A DNA stretch of 64,000 nt, from contig NZ_JBBGZW010000001.1 of the NCBI RefSeq assembly GCF_037479095.1, forward strand, positions 3,906,001 through 3,970,000, in the 5' to 3' direction. How positions within the stretch are numbered: position 1 is the stretch's first letter; every line of letters starts with the position of its first letter. The notes under the pieces are model-generated. The model worked only from the letters and a program-made list of their open reading frames with translations, was not told the DNA's origin and ran no database searches. The translations under genes were made by a program, and so were the position numbers. Source of the DNA: Pantoea nemavictus (GTDB lineage: Bacteria > Pseudomonadota > Gammaproteobacteria > Enterobacterales > Enterobacteriaceae). Positions 42,880-52,384 of this stretch are shown here, in pieces.

Positions 42880-45800
42880 ATGATCCCACAGATTTCTCAG
42901 GCACCGGGCCTCGTTCAACTGGTGCTGACATTCCTGCAGTCCCTAAAAGAGCAAGGTTTTACCGGCGATACCGCCACCAGCTATGCCGATCGCCTCTCGC
43001 TCTCCACCGATAACAGCATTTATCAACTGCTGCCCGATGCGGCGCTGTTTCCACGCTCCACGGCCGATGTGGCGCTGATTGCGCGTCTGGCCGGTGAAGA
43101 CCGCTTCACTAGCCTGGTGTTTACTCCCCGCGGCGGCGGTACCGGCACCAACGGGCAGTCGCTGAATCAGGGCATCGTGGTGGACATGTCGCGCTACATG
43201 AACCGCATCCTGGAGATCAATACCGAACAAGGTTGGGTGCGTGTTGAAGCGGGCGTGGTGAAGGATCAACTCAATGCGTGGCTGAAGCCGTATGGCTTTT
43301 TCTTCTCACCGGAACTCTCTACCAGTAATCGCGCCACCTTAGGCGGCATGATCAATACCGATGCTTCCGGACAGGGATCGTTGGTGTATGGCAAAACCTC
43401 CGATCACGTCGAAGGTCTGCGCGCGGTGCTGCTGGGCGGCGATATCCTTGATACGCGCGCCATGCCCACCGAACTGGCGGAACAGCTGGCGAGCACGCCT
43501 ACCGCTGAAGGTCGCATCTATCAGCAGGTGTTAACCCGCTGCCGCGAACAGCGCGATCTGATTCTGGAAAAATTCCCCAAGCTCAATCGTTTCCTGACCG
43601 GTTACGACCTGCGCCACGTGTTCAGCGACGATTTGCAAACCTTCGATCTAACGCGTCTGCTGTGCGGTGCGGAGGGCACGTTGGCGTTTATCACCGAGGC
43701 GCGCCTTGATATCACGCCCATTCCTAAAGTGCGTCGTCTGGTAAACATCAAGTACGATTCTTTCGACTCAGCGCTGCGTAATGCGCCTTTTATGGTGGAA
43801 GCAAAAGCGCTGTCGGTAGAAACCGTCGATTCCAAAGTACTCAACCTGGCACGTGAAGATATTGTCTGGCACTCGGTTAACGAATTGATTACCGATGTAC
43901 CCGATAAAGAGATGCTGGGCCTGAATATCGTCGAATTTGCCGGAGACGATGGCGAGCTGATTGAACAGCAGATCGCTATGCTGTGTCAGCGGCTTGATGA
44001 GCTGATGCTGCAGCAATCCGGCGGCGTCATCGGCTACCAGCTGTGTGACGATTTGAGCGGCATTGAGCGCATCTATAATATGCGCAAAAAAGCGGTGGGC
44101 CTGTTGGGGAACGCCAAAGGACGTGCCAAACCGATTCCGTTTGTCGAGGATACCGCGGTGCCACCTGAACATCTCGCCGATTACATCGTCGAGTTTCGCG
44201 CACTGCTGGATAGCCACGGCCTGAGCTATGGCATGTTTGGCCACGTCGATGCTGGCGTGCTGCACGTACGTCCCGCGCTGGATATGTGCGATCCGCAGCA
44301 GGAGCTGCTGATGAAGCAGATCTCTGATGAAGTAGTGGCGCTGACTGCGCGTTATGGCGGTCTGCTGTGGGGTGAACACGGTAAAGGCTTCCGTGCGCAA
44401 TACAGTCCTGAATTCTTTGGCGAAACGCTGTTCAATGAGCTGCGGCGTATTAAAGCCGCCTTCGATCCCGATAATCGCCTTAATCCAGGCAAGATCTGTA
44501 CACCATTAGGCAGTAACGAAGCGATGATGCAGGTCGATGCCGTGAAGCGCGGCACTTACGATCGACAGATTCCCGTCACGGTGCGTAATGAGTGGCGCGG
44601 TGCGATGGAGTGTAACGGTAACGGTTTATGCTTCAATTTCGACGCGCGCAGCCCGATGTGCCCATCGATGAAAATCACCCGTAATCGCATTCACTCGCCG
44701 AAAGGGCGCGCTACCTTAACGCGTGAATGGCTGCGCTTGCTCTCCGAACAGGGTGTGGATCCCAACCAGCTGGAAAAGGCGCTTCCTCATCAGGGCGCTA
44801 GCCTGCGCAGCTTAATTCAGCGCACGCGTAACACCTGGCACGCGAAGCAGGGTGAATATGATTTTTCGCACGAAGTGAAAGAGGCCATGTCGGGCTGTCT
44901 GGCGTGTAAAGCCTGTTCGACACAATGCCCGATTAAGATTGATGTGCCGAATTTCCGTTCGCGCTTCCTGCAGCTGTATCACACCCGTTATCTGCGCCCG
45001 ATGAGCGATCATCTGGTGGCCAGCGTTGAGAGTTATGCACCGTTAATGGCCAAGGCGCCCAACGTGTTTAACTTCTTCCTGAAGCAGCCGTGGATGCGTG
45101 AACTCAGTCAAACTCACATCGGCATGGTCGATCTGCCGCTATTGTCGTCACCGAGCCTGAAGCAGCAGCTGAGCGGTCATCCAGCGATGAACCTGACGTT
45201 AGAACAGCTGGAGGCGCTCGACAGTACGCAACGTGAAAACTGTGTGCTGGTGGTGCAGGATCCCTTCACCAGCTATTACGAAGCGCAACTGGTTACTGAT
45301 TTCGTCAAACTGATTGAGAAGCTCGGATATCGCCCGGTGCTGCTGCCGTTTTCGCCGAATGGCAAAGCGCAGCATGTGAAAGGTTTCCTGCAACGCTTTG
45401 CGCGCACTGCCAGTAAAACCGCAGACCTCCTGAATCGTGTGGCGAAGCTCGGCATGCCGATGGTTGGCGTTGATCCGGCAACCGTGCTCTGTTATCGCGA
45501 TGAGTACCAGCAGGTGCTTGGTGAGCAGCGCGGAGAGTTTAACGTTCAGCTGGTACACGAGTGGCTGCACAGCGCGCTGGCGGAGCGCGCGGTACAAACT
45601 GCCAGCGGTGAAGCCTGGTATCTGTTTGCGCACTGCACCGAAGTGACGGCACTGCCGTCCACGCCAAATCAGTGGCAGGGTATCTTTGCGCGCTTTGGCG
45701 CGAAGCTGGAGAATGTCAACGTAGGCTGTTGCGGCATGGCGGGCACTTACGGCCATGAAAGTAAAAATCTGGAGAATTCACTGGGGATTTACGAGCTGTC

Positions 45801-45933
45801 ATGGCATCCGCAGTTGCAAAAGCTGCCGCGTCAGCGCTGCCTGGCAACCGGTTTTTCCTGTCGCAGCCAGGTTAAACGCGCCGAAGGCAATGGCATGCGC
45901 CATCCGCTGCAAGCACTATTGGAAATGATGTAA
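42880..45933 (+). CDS. ydiJ: FAD/FeS D-2-hydroxyacid (D-2-hydroxyglutarate) dehydrogenase YdiJ
   Basis: A 1017-residue fused oxidoreductase. N-terminal PCMH-type FAD domain (FTPRGGGTGTNGQSLNQGIVVDMSRYM near 85), FAD-oxidase C domain (SYGMFGHVDAGVLHVRP, GLLWGEHGKGFR), then a 4Fe-4S centre with CLACKACSTQCP near 673-684. The C-terminal CCG-type domain includes NVGCCGMAGTYGHE. E. coli and Pseudomonas relatives oxidise D-2-hydroxyglutarate or similar D-2-hydroxyacids, the first being a by-product of serine synthesis. The domain order and length match E. coli YdiJ (1018). Ribosome site before 42880 is weak. Confidence 0.92.
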   Translation: MIPQISQAPGLVQLVLTFLQSLKEQGFTGDTATSYADRLSLSTDNSIYQLLPDAALFPRSTADVALIARLAGEDRFTSLVFTPRGGGTGTNGQSLNQGIVVDMSRYMNRILEINTEQGWVRVEAGVVKDQLNAWLKPYGFFFSPELSTSNRATLGGMINTDASGQGSLVYGKTSDHVEGLRAVLLGGDILDTRAMPTELAEQLASTPTAEGRIYQQVLTRCREQRDLILEKFPKLNRFLTGYDLRHVFSDDLQTFDLTRLLCGAEGTLAFITEARLDITPIPKVRRLVNIKYDSFDSALRNAPFMVEAKALSVETVDSKVLNLAREDIVWHSVNELITDVPDKEMLGLNIVEFAGDDGELIEQQIAMLCQRLDELMLQQSGGVIGYQLCDDLSGIERIYNMRKKAVGLLGNAKGRAKPIPFVEDTAVPPEHLADYIVEFRALLDSHGLSYGMFGHVDAGVLHVRPALDMCDPQQELLMKQISDEVVALTARYGGLLWGEHGKGFRAQYSPEFFGETLFNELRRIKAAFDPDNRLNPGKICTPLGSNEAMMQVDAVKRGTYDRQIPVTVRNEWRGAMECNGNGLCFNFDARSPMCPSMKITRNRIHSPKGRATLTREWLRLLSEQGVDPNQLEKALPHQGASLRSLIQRTRNTWHAKQGEYDFSHEVKEAMSGCLACKACSTQCPIKIDVPNFRSRFLQLYHTRYLRPMSDHLVASVESYAPLMAKAPNVFNFFLKQPWMRELSQTHIGMVDLPLLSSPSLKQQLSGHPAMNLTLEQLEALDSTQRENCVLVVQDPFTSYYEAQLVTDFVKLIEKLGYRPVLLPFSPNGKAQHVKGFLQRFARTASKTADLLNRVAKLGMPMVGVDPATVLCYRDEYQQVLGEQRGEFNVQLVHEWLHSALAERAVQTASGEAWYLFAHCTEVTALPSTPNQWQGIFARFGAKLENVNVGCCGMAGTYGHESKNLENSLGIYELSWHPQLQKLPRQRCLATGFSCRSQVKRAEGNGMRHPLQALLEMM

Positions 45934-45963
45934 ACAAATTGTAGGAGACGTCACAAAGCTGGA

Positions 45964-46368
45964 TTAGAATATCCAGCCTGCGTGGCGGACGAAATCACTC
46001 TGCAGGCGGGTGGCTTGATCCCACTCACCGCTGAGCGCCAGTTGATGACACAGACGTGTCAATGATAGGCGCGCCAGTTGATAAGCCTGGATGCGAAACA
46101 AACGGTCACGATCGGCGTTGCCCATCTCCTGCACTAAGCGGTGATGCAGCTTGCCCATGGCATGCAGGAAACTGTGATCGTCGCCATTCAGTTCGCAGAT
46201 TTCTGCCATATCGAGACAGGTGTCGTTAAAGCGACGCAGTTGTTCGAGGGTGCAATCGGTGCGGTTGAGCTTTGCCTGAGCCATGTAGAAGTCAACGGTG
46301 ATATCGCGTACCGAGAACTTATATTCGTCGATTTTATGTTGTAACCAGGCTGAGACGGTAAGCGTCAT
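45964..46368 (-). CDS. Unidentified small helical protein under a Fur box
   Basis: A 134-residue, mostly helical, soluble-looking protein (MTLTVSAWLQHKIDEYKFSVRDITVDFYMAQ...). It has no signal peptide, membrane segment or known motif that I recognise. It contains five His and three Cys, spread out rather than in a binding motif. ATG 46368 has a strong AAGGTGG ribosome site, and codon use looks native. A near-perfect Fur box begins 17 bp upstream, so iron repression is very likely. It lies between ydiJ and sufABCDSE, the place of menI/ydiH in E. coli, but resembles neither. A role in iron or FeS homeostasis is inferred from context only. Confidence 0.8.
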   Translation of the reverse strand: MTLTVSAWLQHKIDEYKFSVRDITVDFYMAQAKLNRTDCTLEQLRRFNDTCLDMAEICELNGDDHSFLHAMGKLHHRLVQEMGNADRDRLFRIQAYQLARLSLTRLCHQLALSGEWDQATRLQSDFVRHAGWIF

Positions 46369-46384
46369 ATCGCCACCTTAATTG

Positions 46385-46403
46385 GTTAATGATAATCATT
46401 ATC
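46385..46403 (-). promoter_or_regulatory. Fur box
   Basis: GTTAATGATAATCATTATC matches the 19-bp Fur consensus GATAATGATAATCATTATC at 18 positions. It is 17 bp from the start of the 134-residue gene and about 355 bp from sufA, so the small gene is the likelier target. Confidence 0.88.
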
Positions 46404-46532
46404 ATATTCAACCGCGTCAGGAATGCAATTCCCGCTGTGAAATTTTATTGATTCCTTCTGCCTGTTAGTAAAATCGGCAATAACAATTTATTTACATAGT
46501 AGAAAGGCGTAACCTATCAATCAGGAATGAAA

Positions 46533-46559
46533 CGTAAAATTGATTTTGGAAATTTTACG
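46533..46559. repeat. Inverted repeat in the suf upstream region
   Basis: Perfect nine-base arms CGTAAAATT and AATTTTACG with a nine-base spacer, about 200 bp before sufA. No T-run follows, so it looks more like a protein site than a terminator. The remaining parts of the 389-bp gap show no gene. Confidence 0.5.
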
Positions 46560-46687
46560 CCAATTTAACGGGTTACGTAGACAGGGTGTGCACGGGAAGG
46601 CCACCGTCAATCTGCCCGGAAGCGTCTATGCTTAATAAAGCAGCAGTAAAAAATAGCACGAGATGATTATCCCTGCAAAACAAGAGG

Positions 46688-46716
46688 TTGAAGTGATATC
46701 TGATATCACTACCATA
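46688..46716 (+). promoter_or_regulatory. suf promoter with perfect palindrome in the spacer
   Basis: AGTGATATC-T-GATATCACT (46692-46710) is a perfect 19-bp palindrome. A possible -35 TTGAAG (46688) and -10 TACCAT (46710) flank it at 16-bp spacing, 42 bp before sufA. It keeps the TGATA/TATCA outer arms of a 7-1-7 Fur site but not its centre. IscR or Fur binding is possible; the protein is not identifiable by eye. Confidence 0.5.
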
Positions 46717-46757
46717 GGGGGATAGCCTGAAAAGGCCCAGACATACGAGGTAGCACA

Positions 46758-47132
46758 ATGTCATCAGTAAATGCCGACTCTTTTTCACCCGAAGATTTCG
46801 TCTGGAAAGGGCTCACGCTGACCGAATCGGCAGCAAAACAGATTCTTAACCTGGTAGAACAAGACCCTGAAGTCAAGGGATTGAAACTGGGTGTGAAAAC
46901 GTCCGGCTGTGCCGGTTTTGGGTACGTTATGGACCTGGTGAAAGATCCTGCCGATGACGACCTGAAGTTTGAGCAATTCGGCGCAAAACTGTTTGTGCCA
47001 CTTCAGGCGATGCCGTTTGTTGACGGTACCGAGCTGGATTACGTCCGCGAAGGTCTGAACCAGATTTTTAAATTCAACAACCCTAAAGCTCAACACGCCT
47101 GTGGGTGTGGTGAAAGCTTTGGCGTCGAGTAA
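46758..47132 (+). CDS. sufA: FeS cluster A-type carrier SufA
   Basis: A 124-residue A-type carrier that receives clusters from SufBCD and passes them to apoproteins. The three cluster-ligand cysteines are present: one in VKTSGCAGFGY and two in the C-terminal HACGCGESF. ATG 46758 follows CGAGGTAG. It is first gene of sufABCDSE, 7 bp before sufB. The Suf system makes FeS clusters under iron limitation and oxidative stress; promoter elements upstream are listed separately. Confidence 0.96.
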   Translation: MSSVNADSFSPEDFVWKGLTLTESAAKQILNLVEQDPEVKGLKLGVKTSGCAGFGYVMDLVKDPADDDLKFEQFGAKLFVPLQAMPFVDGTELDYVREGLNQIFKFNNPKAQHACGCGESFGVE

Positions 47133-47139
47133 GTGAAAT

Positions 47140-48633
47140 ATGTCACGACACAGCGAAGCATCTGACGATGTACAAATGTGGGAAGGTAAGCTCAATTATA
47201 AAGAGGGCTTCTTTACCCAGTTACAAACCGACGAATTTGCCCACGGCATCAATGAAGATGTGGTGCGCGCGATTTCGGCTAAGCGTAACGAACCTGAATG
47301 GATGCTTGAATTCCGTCTGAAGGCGTTCCGCGCCTGGGAACAGATGGAAGAGCCGCACTGGCTGAAAGCGCACTACGAAAAACTGGATTATCAGGATTAC
47401 AGCTACTACTCCGCGCCGTCCTGCGGCAACTGCGATGACAGCTGTGCTTCTGAACCCGGCGCTACCCAAACCTCAGGCAGCGTCGCGTCAAGCGATTACC
47501 TGACGCAGGAAGTGGAAGAGGCGTTTAATCAGTTAGGTGTTCCGGTGCGTGAAGGTCGTGAAGTCGCGGTGGATGCGATTTTCGACTCCGTCTCCGTTTC
47601 GACCACCTATCGCGACAAGCTGGCCAAGCAGGGCATCATTTTCTGCTCCTTCGGCGAAGCTATTCACGATCATCCCGAGCTGGTGCAGAAGTATCTCGGC
47701 ACTGTGGTGCCGCCAAACGATAACTTCTTTGCCGCGCTGAACTCTGCAGTGGCTTCCGACGGTACCTTCGTTTACATCCCGAAAGGCGTACGTTGCCCGA
47801 TGGAGCTGTCGACCTATTTCCGTATCAATGCGGCTAAGACCGGTCAGTTCGAGCGCACCATTTTGATCGCCGACGAAGACAGTTACGTTAGCTACATCGA
47901 AGGTTGCTCCGCGCCCGTGCGTGACACCTATCAGCTGCACGCAGCCGTGGTAGAAGTGATCATCCACAAAAACGCGGAAGTAAAATATTCCACCGTGCAG
48001 AACTGGTTCCCGGGCGGTGAAGGCGAGGGCGGTATCCTCAACTTCGTCACCAAGCGTGCGCTGTGCGAAGGCGATCACAGCAAGATGTCCTGGACGCAGT
48101 CCGAGACCGGCTCTGCGATCACCTGGAAATACCCAAGCTGCATTCTGCGTGGCGATTACTCGATTGGTGAGTTCTACTCTGTGGCGTTGACCGCAGGCCG
48201 TCAGCAGGCCGATACCGGCACCAAGATGATTCACATTGGTAAAAACACCAAGTCGACCATCATCTCGAAAGGTATCTCTGCGGGTAAGAGCCAGAACACC
48301 TATCGCGGTCTGGTGAAAATCATGCCAACCGCCACCAACGCGCGTAACTTCACCCAGTGTGATTCGATGCTGATTGGTGCCGAGTGCGGTGCGCACACCT
48401 TCCCGTATGTGGAAACGCGTAACAACACGGCGCATCTGGAGCACGAAGCTACCACTTCGCGCATCGGTGAAGATCAGATGTTCTACTGCCTGCAGCGTGG
48501 CATCAGCGAAGAAGATGCGATTTCAATGATCGTCAACGGCTTCTGCAAAGACGTTTTCTCCGAGCTGCCACTGGAATTCGCTGTGGAAGCGCAAAAATTG
48601 TTAGCTATCAGCCTTGAGCACAGTGTGGGCTGA
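47140..48633 (+). CDS. sufB: FeS scaffold subunit SufB
   Basis: A 497-residue scaffold on which the cluster is built within SufB-SufC2-SufD. The N-terminal cysteine cluster [10 protein letters not shown] (near 104), the beta-helix core ([39 protein letters not shown]), and the C-terminal conserved block with Cys-bearing [23 protein letters not shown] and [17 protein letters not shown] are all intact. ATG 47140 is 7 bp past the sufA stop. Confidence 0.97.
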   Translation: MSRHSEASDDVQMWEGKLNYKEGFFTQLQTDEFAHGINEDVVRAISAKRNEPEWMLEFRLKAFRAWEQMEEPHWLKAHYEKLDYQDYSYYSAPSCGNCDDSCASEPGATQTSGSVASSDYLTQEVEEAFNQLGVPVREGREVAVDAIFDSVSVSTTYRDKLAKQGIIFCSFGEAIHDHPELVQKYLGTVVPPNDNFFAALNSAVASDGTFVYIPKGVRCPMELSTYFRINAAKTGQFERTILIADEDSYVSYIEGCSAPVRDTYQLHAAVVEVIIHKNAEVKYSTVQNWFPGGEGEGGILNFVTKRALCEGDHSKMSWTQSETGSAITWKYPSCILRGDYSIGEFYSVALTAGRQQADTGTKMIHIGKNTKSTIISKGISAGKSQNTYRGLVKIMPTATNARNFTQCDSMLIGAECGAHTFPYVETRNNTAHLEHEATTSRIGEDQMFYCLQRGISEEDAISMIVNGFCKDVFSELPLEFAVEAQKLLAISLEHSVG

Positions 48634-48667
48634 TGCCCGTTGCCGGAAGCAATGTGAAGGAAAGAGT

Positions 48668-49414
48668 ATGTTAAGCATTAAAGATTTGCAGGTTAGCGTT
48701 GAAGACAAAGAGATTTTGCGCGGTCTGAACCTTGAAGTGAAGCCGGGCGAAGTCCACGCCATCATGGGACCGAATGGTTCAGGTAAAAGTACCCTGTCTG
48801 CAACGCTGGCGGGTCGTGAAGATTACGAAGTCACTGGCGGTTCGGTCACGTTTAAAGGTAAAGACCTGCTGGAACTTGAGCCTGAAGAGCGTGCCGGTGA
48901 AGGCATCTTCATGGCGTTCCAGTATCCGGTAGAGATCCCGGGCGTCAGCAACCAGTTCTTCCTGCAGACTTCAGTCAACGCAGTACGTAAATACCGTGAG
49001 CAGGATCCCCTTGATCGTTTCGACTTCCAGGACTTTATCGAAGATAAAATCCAGCTGCTGAAGATGCCGGAAGATCTGCTGACCCGTTCAGTCAACGTCG
49101 GTTTCTCTGGCGGTGAGAAGAAGCGTAATGACATCCTGCAGATGGCGGCGCTGGAACCTGAGCTGTGTATCCTCGACGAAACTGACTCCGGTCTGGATAT
49201 CGATGCGCTGAAAATCGTGGCAGAAGGCGTTAACAGCCTGCGCGACGGTAAGCGTTCATTCATTATTGTTACGCATTACCAGCGCATTCTGGATTACATC
49301 AAGCCAGACCACGTGCACGTGCTGTATCAGGGCAAGATCGTTAAGTCTGGCGATTTCTCACTGGTGAAACAGTTGGAGGAGCAAGGCTATGGCTGGCTTA
49401 CCGACCAAGAGTGA
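48668..49414 (+). CDS. sufC: Suf ATPase SufC
   Basis: Soluble ABC-type ATPase that drives shape change in SufBCD. A 248-residue protein with Walker A GPNGSGKST at 34-42, signature FSGGEKKRNDILQ, Walker B ELCILDETDSGLDIDAL and switch His in IIVTHYQRIL. The start MLSIKDLQV (48668) has GAAGGAAAG upstream; an in-frame codon at 48614 lies inside sufB. Its 3' end overlaps sufD by 26 bases. Confidence 0.96.
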   Translation: MLSIKDLQVSVEDKEILRGLNLEVKPGEVHAIMGPNGSGKSTLSATLAGREDYEVTGGSVTFKGKDLLELEPEERAGEGIFMAFQYPVEIPGVSNQFFLQTSVNAVRKYREQDPLDRFDFQDFIEDKIQLLKMPEDLLTRSVNVGFSGGEKKRNDILQMAALEPELCILDETDSGLDIDALKIVAEGVNSLRDGKRSFIIVTHYQRILDYIKPDHVHVLYQGKIVKSGDFSLVKQLEEQGYGWLTDQE

Positions 49415-50666
49415 TAACGCCCTGCAGCAGTGGCACCACCTGTTTGAATCGCGTGGTGACGTGCGTTCGTTACAGGCGCAGCAGCACTGGCAGCAACTGA
49501 TGCGTGTCGGCTTGCCGACGCGTAAGCACGAGAACTGGAAATACACGCCGCTTGATGGTCTGCTGGCGCAGCAGTTTGTCTTGCCGCAGCCGCAGGAAGT
49601 GAGCGCTGAGCAGGTTGATGCGCTGGCATTGCCGATTGATGCAGTGCGCCTGGTGTTCGTTGATGGTCGTTTCCAGGCCGAGTTAAGCAGCCGCGATACT
49701 GGCCTGTTTGACATTCAACATGCGCAAGCTTCTGAGCGTCGTCCGCTGCCGGCACCGATTCAGCCGGAAGTGTTCCTGCATCTGACCGAAAGTTTGGCGG
49801 AAGAAGCCACAACCATTCGTCTGGCGCGTGGTAAATCAGCCGCTAAGCCACTTTACCTGCTGCACATTACCAGCGGGCAGGATGCAGGCACCAATACCGT
49901 GCATCATCGTCACCATCTGCAGCTGGAAGCCAGCGCAGAAGCGGAAGTGATTGAGCACTACGTGACGTTGAATGATGTGGCGCACTTTACTGGCGCACGC
50001 TTCACGTTCGACGTAGCGGATAATGCCAAACTGCAGCACATCAAACTGTCATTTGAGAGCGAAAAGTCATATCACTTTGCGCACAATGATGTGGTGATGG
50101 GCCGTGACGCAAATGTGAGCACCACCAGCTTCCTGTTGGGTGCTGGCTTATCGCGTCACAATACCAGTGCACAGCTGAATGGCGAAAATACCAATCTGGC
50201 GATCAACAGCCTGTCTTTACCGGTGAATCAGGAAGTGTGCGATACCCGCAGCTATCTTGAGCACAATAAAGGCCACTGCATTAGCCGTCAGATGCACAAA
50301 GTCATCGCGCGCGACAAAGGCCGTGCGGTGTTTAACGGTATGATCAAAGTGGCACCTCACGCGCTGAAAACCGACGGCCAAATGACCAACAATAACCTGT
50401 TGCTGGGCCGTTTGGCGGAAGTGGACACCAAGCCGCAGCTGGAAATCTATGCTGATGACGTGAAGTGCAGCCACGGTGCGACGATTGGTCGTATTGATGA
50501 AGAGCAGATGTTCTATCTGCGCTCGCGCGGCATCGATGAGACCGCCGCACAGCGTATGATCATCCATGCATTTGCCGCTGAACTCACCGAAACGCTGGAG
50601 AATCCGGTACTGCGTCAGGTGGTGCTGCAGCGCATTGCCGCGCGTATCCCGGGAGTTGAGTCATGA
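49389..50666 (+). CDS. sufD: Suf scaffold subunit SufD
   Basis: A 425-residue partner of SufB with the same beta-helix fold. The N-terminal helical part ([23 protein letters not shown]) and the C-terminal [32 protein letters not shown] are the family marks; the conserved His is in CSHGATIG. The ATG lies within the last 26 bases of sufC and has GGAGGAGCAAGG upstream, so translation is coupled. Its stop overlaps the sufS start by four bases (ATGA). Confidence 0.96.
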   Translation: MAGLPTKSDNALQQWHHLFESRGDVRSLQAQQHWQQLMRVGLPTRKHENWKYTPLDGLLAQQFVLPQPQEVSAEQVDALALPIDAVRLVFVDGRFQAELSSRDTGLFDIQHAQASERRPLPAPIQPEVFLHLTESLAEEATTIRLARGKSAAKPLYLLHITSGQDAGTNTVHHRHHLQLEASAEAEVIEHYVTLNDVAHFTGARFTFDVADNAKLQHIKLSFESEKSYHFAHNDVVMGRDANVSTTSFLLGAGLSRHNTSAQLNGENTNLAINSLSLPVNQEVCDTRSYLEHNKGHCISRQMHKVIARDKGRAVFNGMIKVAPHALKTDGQMTNNNLLLGRLAEVDTKPQLEIYADDVKCSHGATIGRIDEEQMFYLRSRGIDETAAQRMIIHAFAAELTETLENPVLRQVVLQRIAARIPGVES

Positions 50667-51886
50667 GTTTCGATCTCGAACGCATCAGAGCGGAATTTCC
50701 GATTCTGAAACGTGAGGTCAACGGACATCCGCTGGCCTACCTTGATAGCGCGGCCAGCGCACAGCGCCCGCTCGCGGTCATCAATGCGGAAAGTTATTTC
50801 TATCAGCACGGCTATGCAGCCGTGCACCGCGGTATCCATTCGTTGAGCGCCCAGGCGACCACCGACATGGAGAACGTGCGTCATCAAGCGGCGCGTTTTC
50901 TTAATGCATCAACGCCTGAAGAGATCATCTTCGTCAAAGGCACCACTGAAGCCATCAATCTGGTGGCGAACAGCTGGGGTGGCAGTCAGTTGCAGCCGGG
51001 CGATAACATCATCGTCACCGAGATGGAGCATCACGCTAACATCGTGCCGTGGCAGATGGTGGCACAGCGTACCGGCGCAGAGATTCGCGTACTGCCGCTT
51101 AACGCGCAGGGTGAACTGGCGCTGGAGCAGCTTAGCGGCTTAATCGACAGTCGTACCCGTTTGCTGGCGGTGACCCACGTTTCTAACGTGCTCGGCACGG
51201 TTAACCCGGTGAAAGCGATCGTTGCGCAGGCCAAAGCGGCCGGCGTGGTTACGCTGGTGGACGGCGCGCAGGCGGTGATGCATCACGCGGTGGATGTGCA
51301 GGATATCGACTGCGACTTCTACGCGTTCTCCGGCCATAAAATCTACGGTCCGACCGGTATTGGTGTGCTGTACGCGCGTAAAGCGCTGCAGGAGATCATG
51401 CCACCGTGGGAAGGCGGCGGTTCGATGATTTCTGAAGTTGTGTTGCCAACCGGCACAACCTGGAACACCACGCCGTGGCGCTTTGAAGCGGGTACGCCAA
51501 ACACTGGCGGCATTATTGGTCTCGGCGCGGCGCTGACGTGGATTACTGAGTTAGGTTTGGATGCGATTCATCAGCGCGAGTCAATGCTGATGCGTTATGC
51601 GCTGGATAAACTGGCGTCAGTCCCGGATCTGGTGATTTATGGTCCGGAAAGTCGCAGTGGTGTGGTGGCCTTTAATCTCGGCAAGCATCACGCGTTTGAT
51701 GTCGGCAGTTTCCTTGATCAATACGGTATTGCGATCCGCACCGGCCATCATTGCGCGATGCCGCTGATGCGTCATTACGCGGTGCCAGCCATGTGTCGTG
51801 CCTCCTTCGCGCTCTACAACACCGAAGAAGAAGCCGATCGCCTGGCCGCAGGTTTGACCCGTATTCATCGTCTGCTGGGCGGTTGA
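50663..51886 (+). CDS. sufS: Cysteine desulfurase SufS
   Basis: PLP enzyme that takes sulfur from cysteine as a persulfide. A 407-residue group II desulfurase: PLP Lys226 in [16 protein letters not shown], active Cys364 in [14 protein letters not shown], and [11 protein letters not shown]. The RTGHHCAMP motif and short active loop separate it from IscS. The start overlaps the sufD stop. It hands the persulfide to SufE, encoded 20 bp downstream. Confidence 0.97.
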   Translation: MSFDLERIRAEFPILKREVNGHPLAYLDSAASAQRPLAVINAESYFYQHGYAAVHRGIHSLSAQATTDMENVRHQAARFLNASTPEEIIFVKGTTEAINLVANSWGGSQLQPGDNIIVTEMEHHANIVPWQMVAQRTGAEIRVLPLNAQGELALEQLSGLIDSRTRLLAVTHVSNVLGTVNPVKAIVAQAKAAGVVTLVDGAQAVMHHAVDVQDIDCDFYAFSGHKIYGPTGIGVLYARKALQEIMPPWEGGGSMISEVVLPTGTTWNTTPWRFEAGTPNTGGIIGLGAALTWITELGLDAIHQRESMLMRYALDKLASVPDLVIYGPESRSGVVAFNLGKHHAFDVGSFLDQYGIAIRTGHHCAMPLMRHYAVPAMCRASFALYNTEEEADRLAAGLTRIHRLLGG

Positions 51887-51906
51887 GCAGATTTCAGGAG
51901 TGATCC

Positions 51907-52323
51907 ATGGCGAATTTGCCAGATAAAGAGAGACTGGTACGTAACTTTAACCGTTGCGCTAACTGGGAAGAGAAGTACCTCTACATCATTGAGCTCGGTG
52001 GGAAATTACCAGAATCCTCCGAAAGCTTACAGCAGCCCGAACACGTGATTTCAGGTTGTCAAAGCCAGGTGTGGATACGCATGACCCCGCAGGCTGATGG
52101 CACCATCGCCTTAGAAGGTGACAGCGATGCCGCCATCGTTAAGGGGTTGATTGCAGTGGTATTTAGCCTGTATCAAGGGCTTAAGGCGCCAGAGATTCTC
52201 GATCTCGATGTGCGTCACTGGTTCGGCGAATTAGCGCTGACCTCACACCTCACTCCCTCGCGTTCGCAGGGGCTTGAAGCAATGATCCGCGCGATCCGGC
52301 ATAACGCTCAGACCCTCAGCTAA
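51907..52323 (+). CDS. sufE: Sulfur acceptor SufE
   Basis: A 138-residue protein that takes the persulfide from SufS at Cys51 ([12 protein letters not shown]) and carries it to SufB. It shows the normal SufE length and fold ([27 protein letters not shown]). CAGGAG precedes ATG 51907. It is the last gene of the suf operon, closed by a strong hairpin. Confidence 0.96.
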   Translation: MANLPDKERLVRNFNRCANWEEKYLYIIELGGKLPESSESLQQPEHVISGCQSQVWIRMTPQADGTIALEGDSDAAIVKGLIAVVFSLYQGLKAPEILDLDVRHWFGELALTSHLTPSRSQGLEAMIRAIRHNAQTLS

Positions 52324-52334
52324 GTTACACTCTG

Positions 52335-52363
52335 CAGACCCCGGCTTGACCGGGGTCTGTTCT
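52335..52363 (+). terminator. Terminator of the suf operon
   Basis: Perfect ten-base stem CAGACCCCGG / CCGGGGTCTG with a CTTGA loop, followed by TTCT. The weak T-run may let some transcripts continue into ldtE. Confidence 0.7.
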
Positions 52364-52384
52364 ATCCGACAAAGAGAAAATTGC

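Noticed and set aside
46573..46788. Small open frame opposite the sufA start (71 codons)
   Set aside because: It runs antisense through the suf promoter and into sufA, with no ribosome site or recognisable domain.
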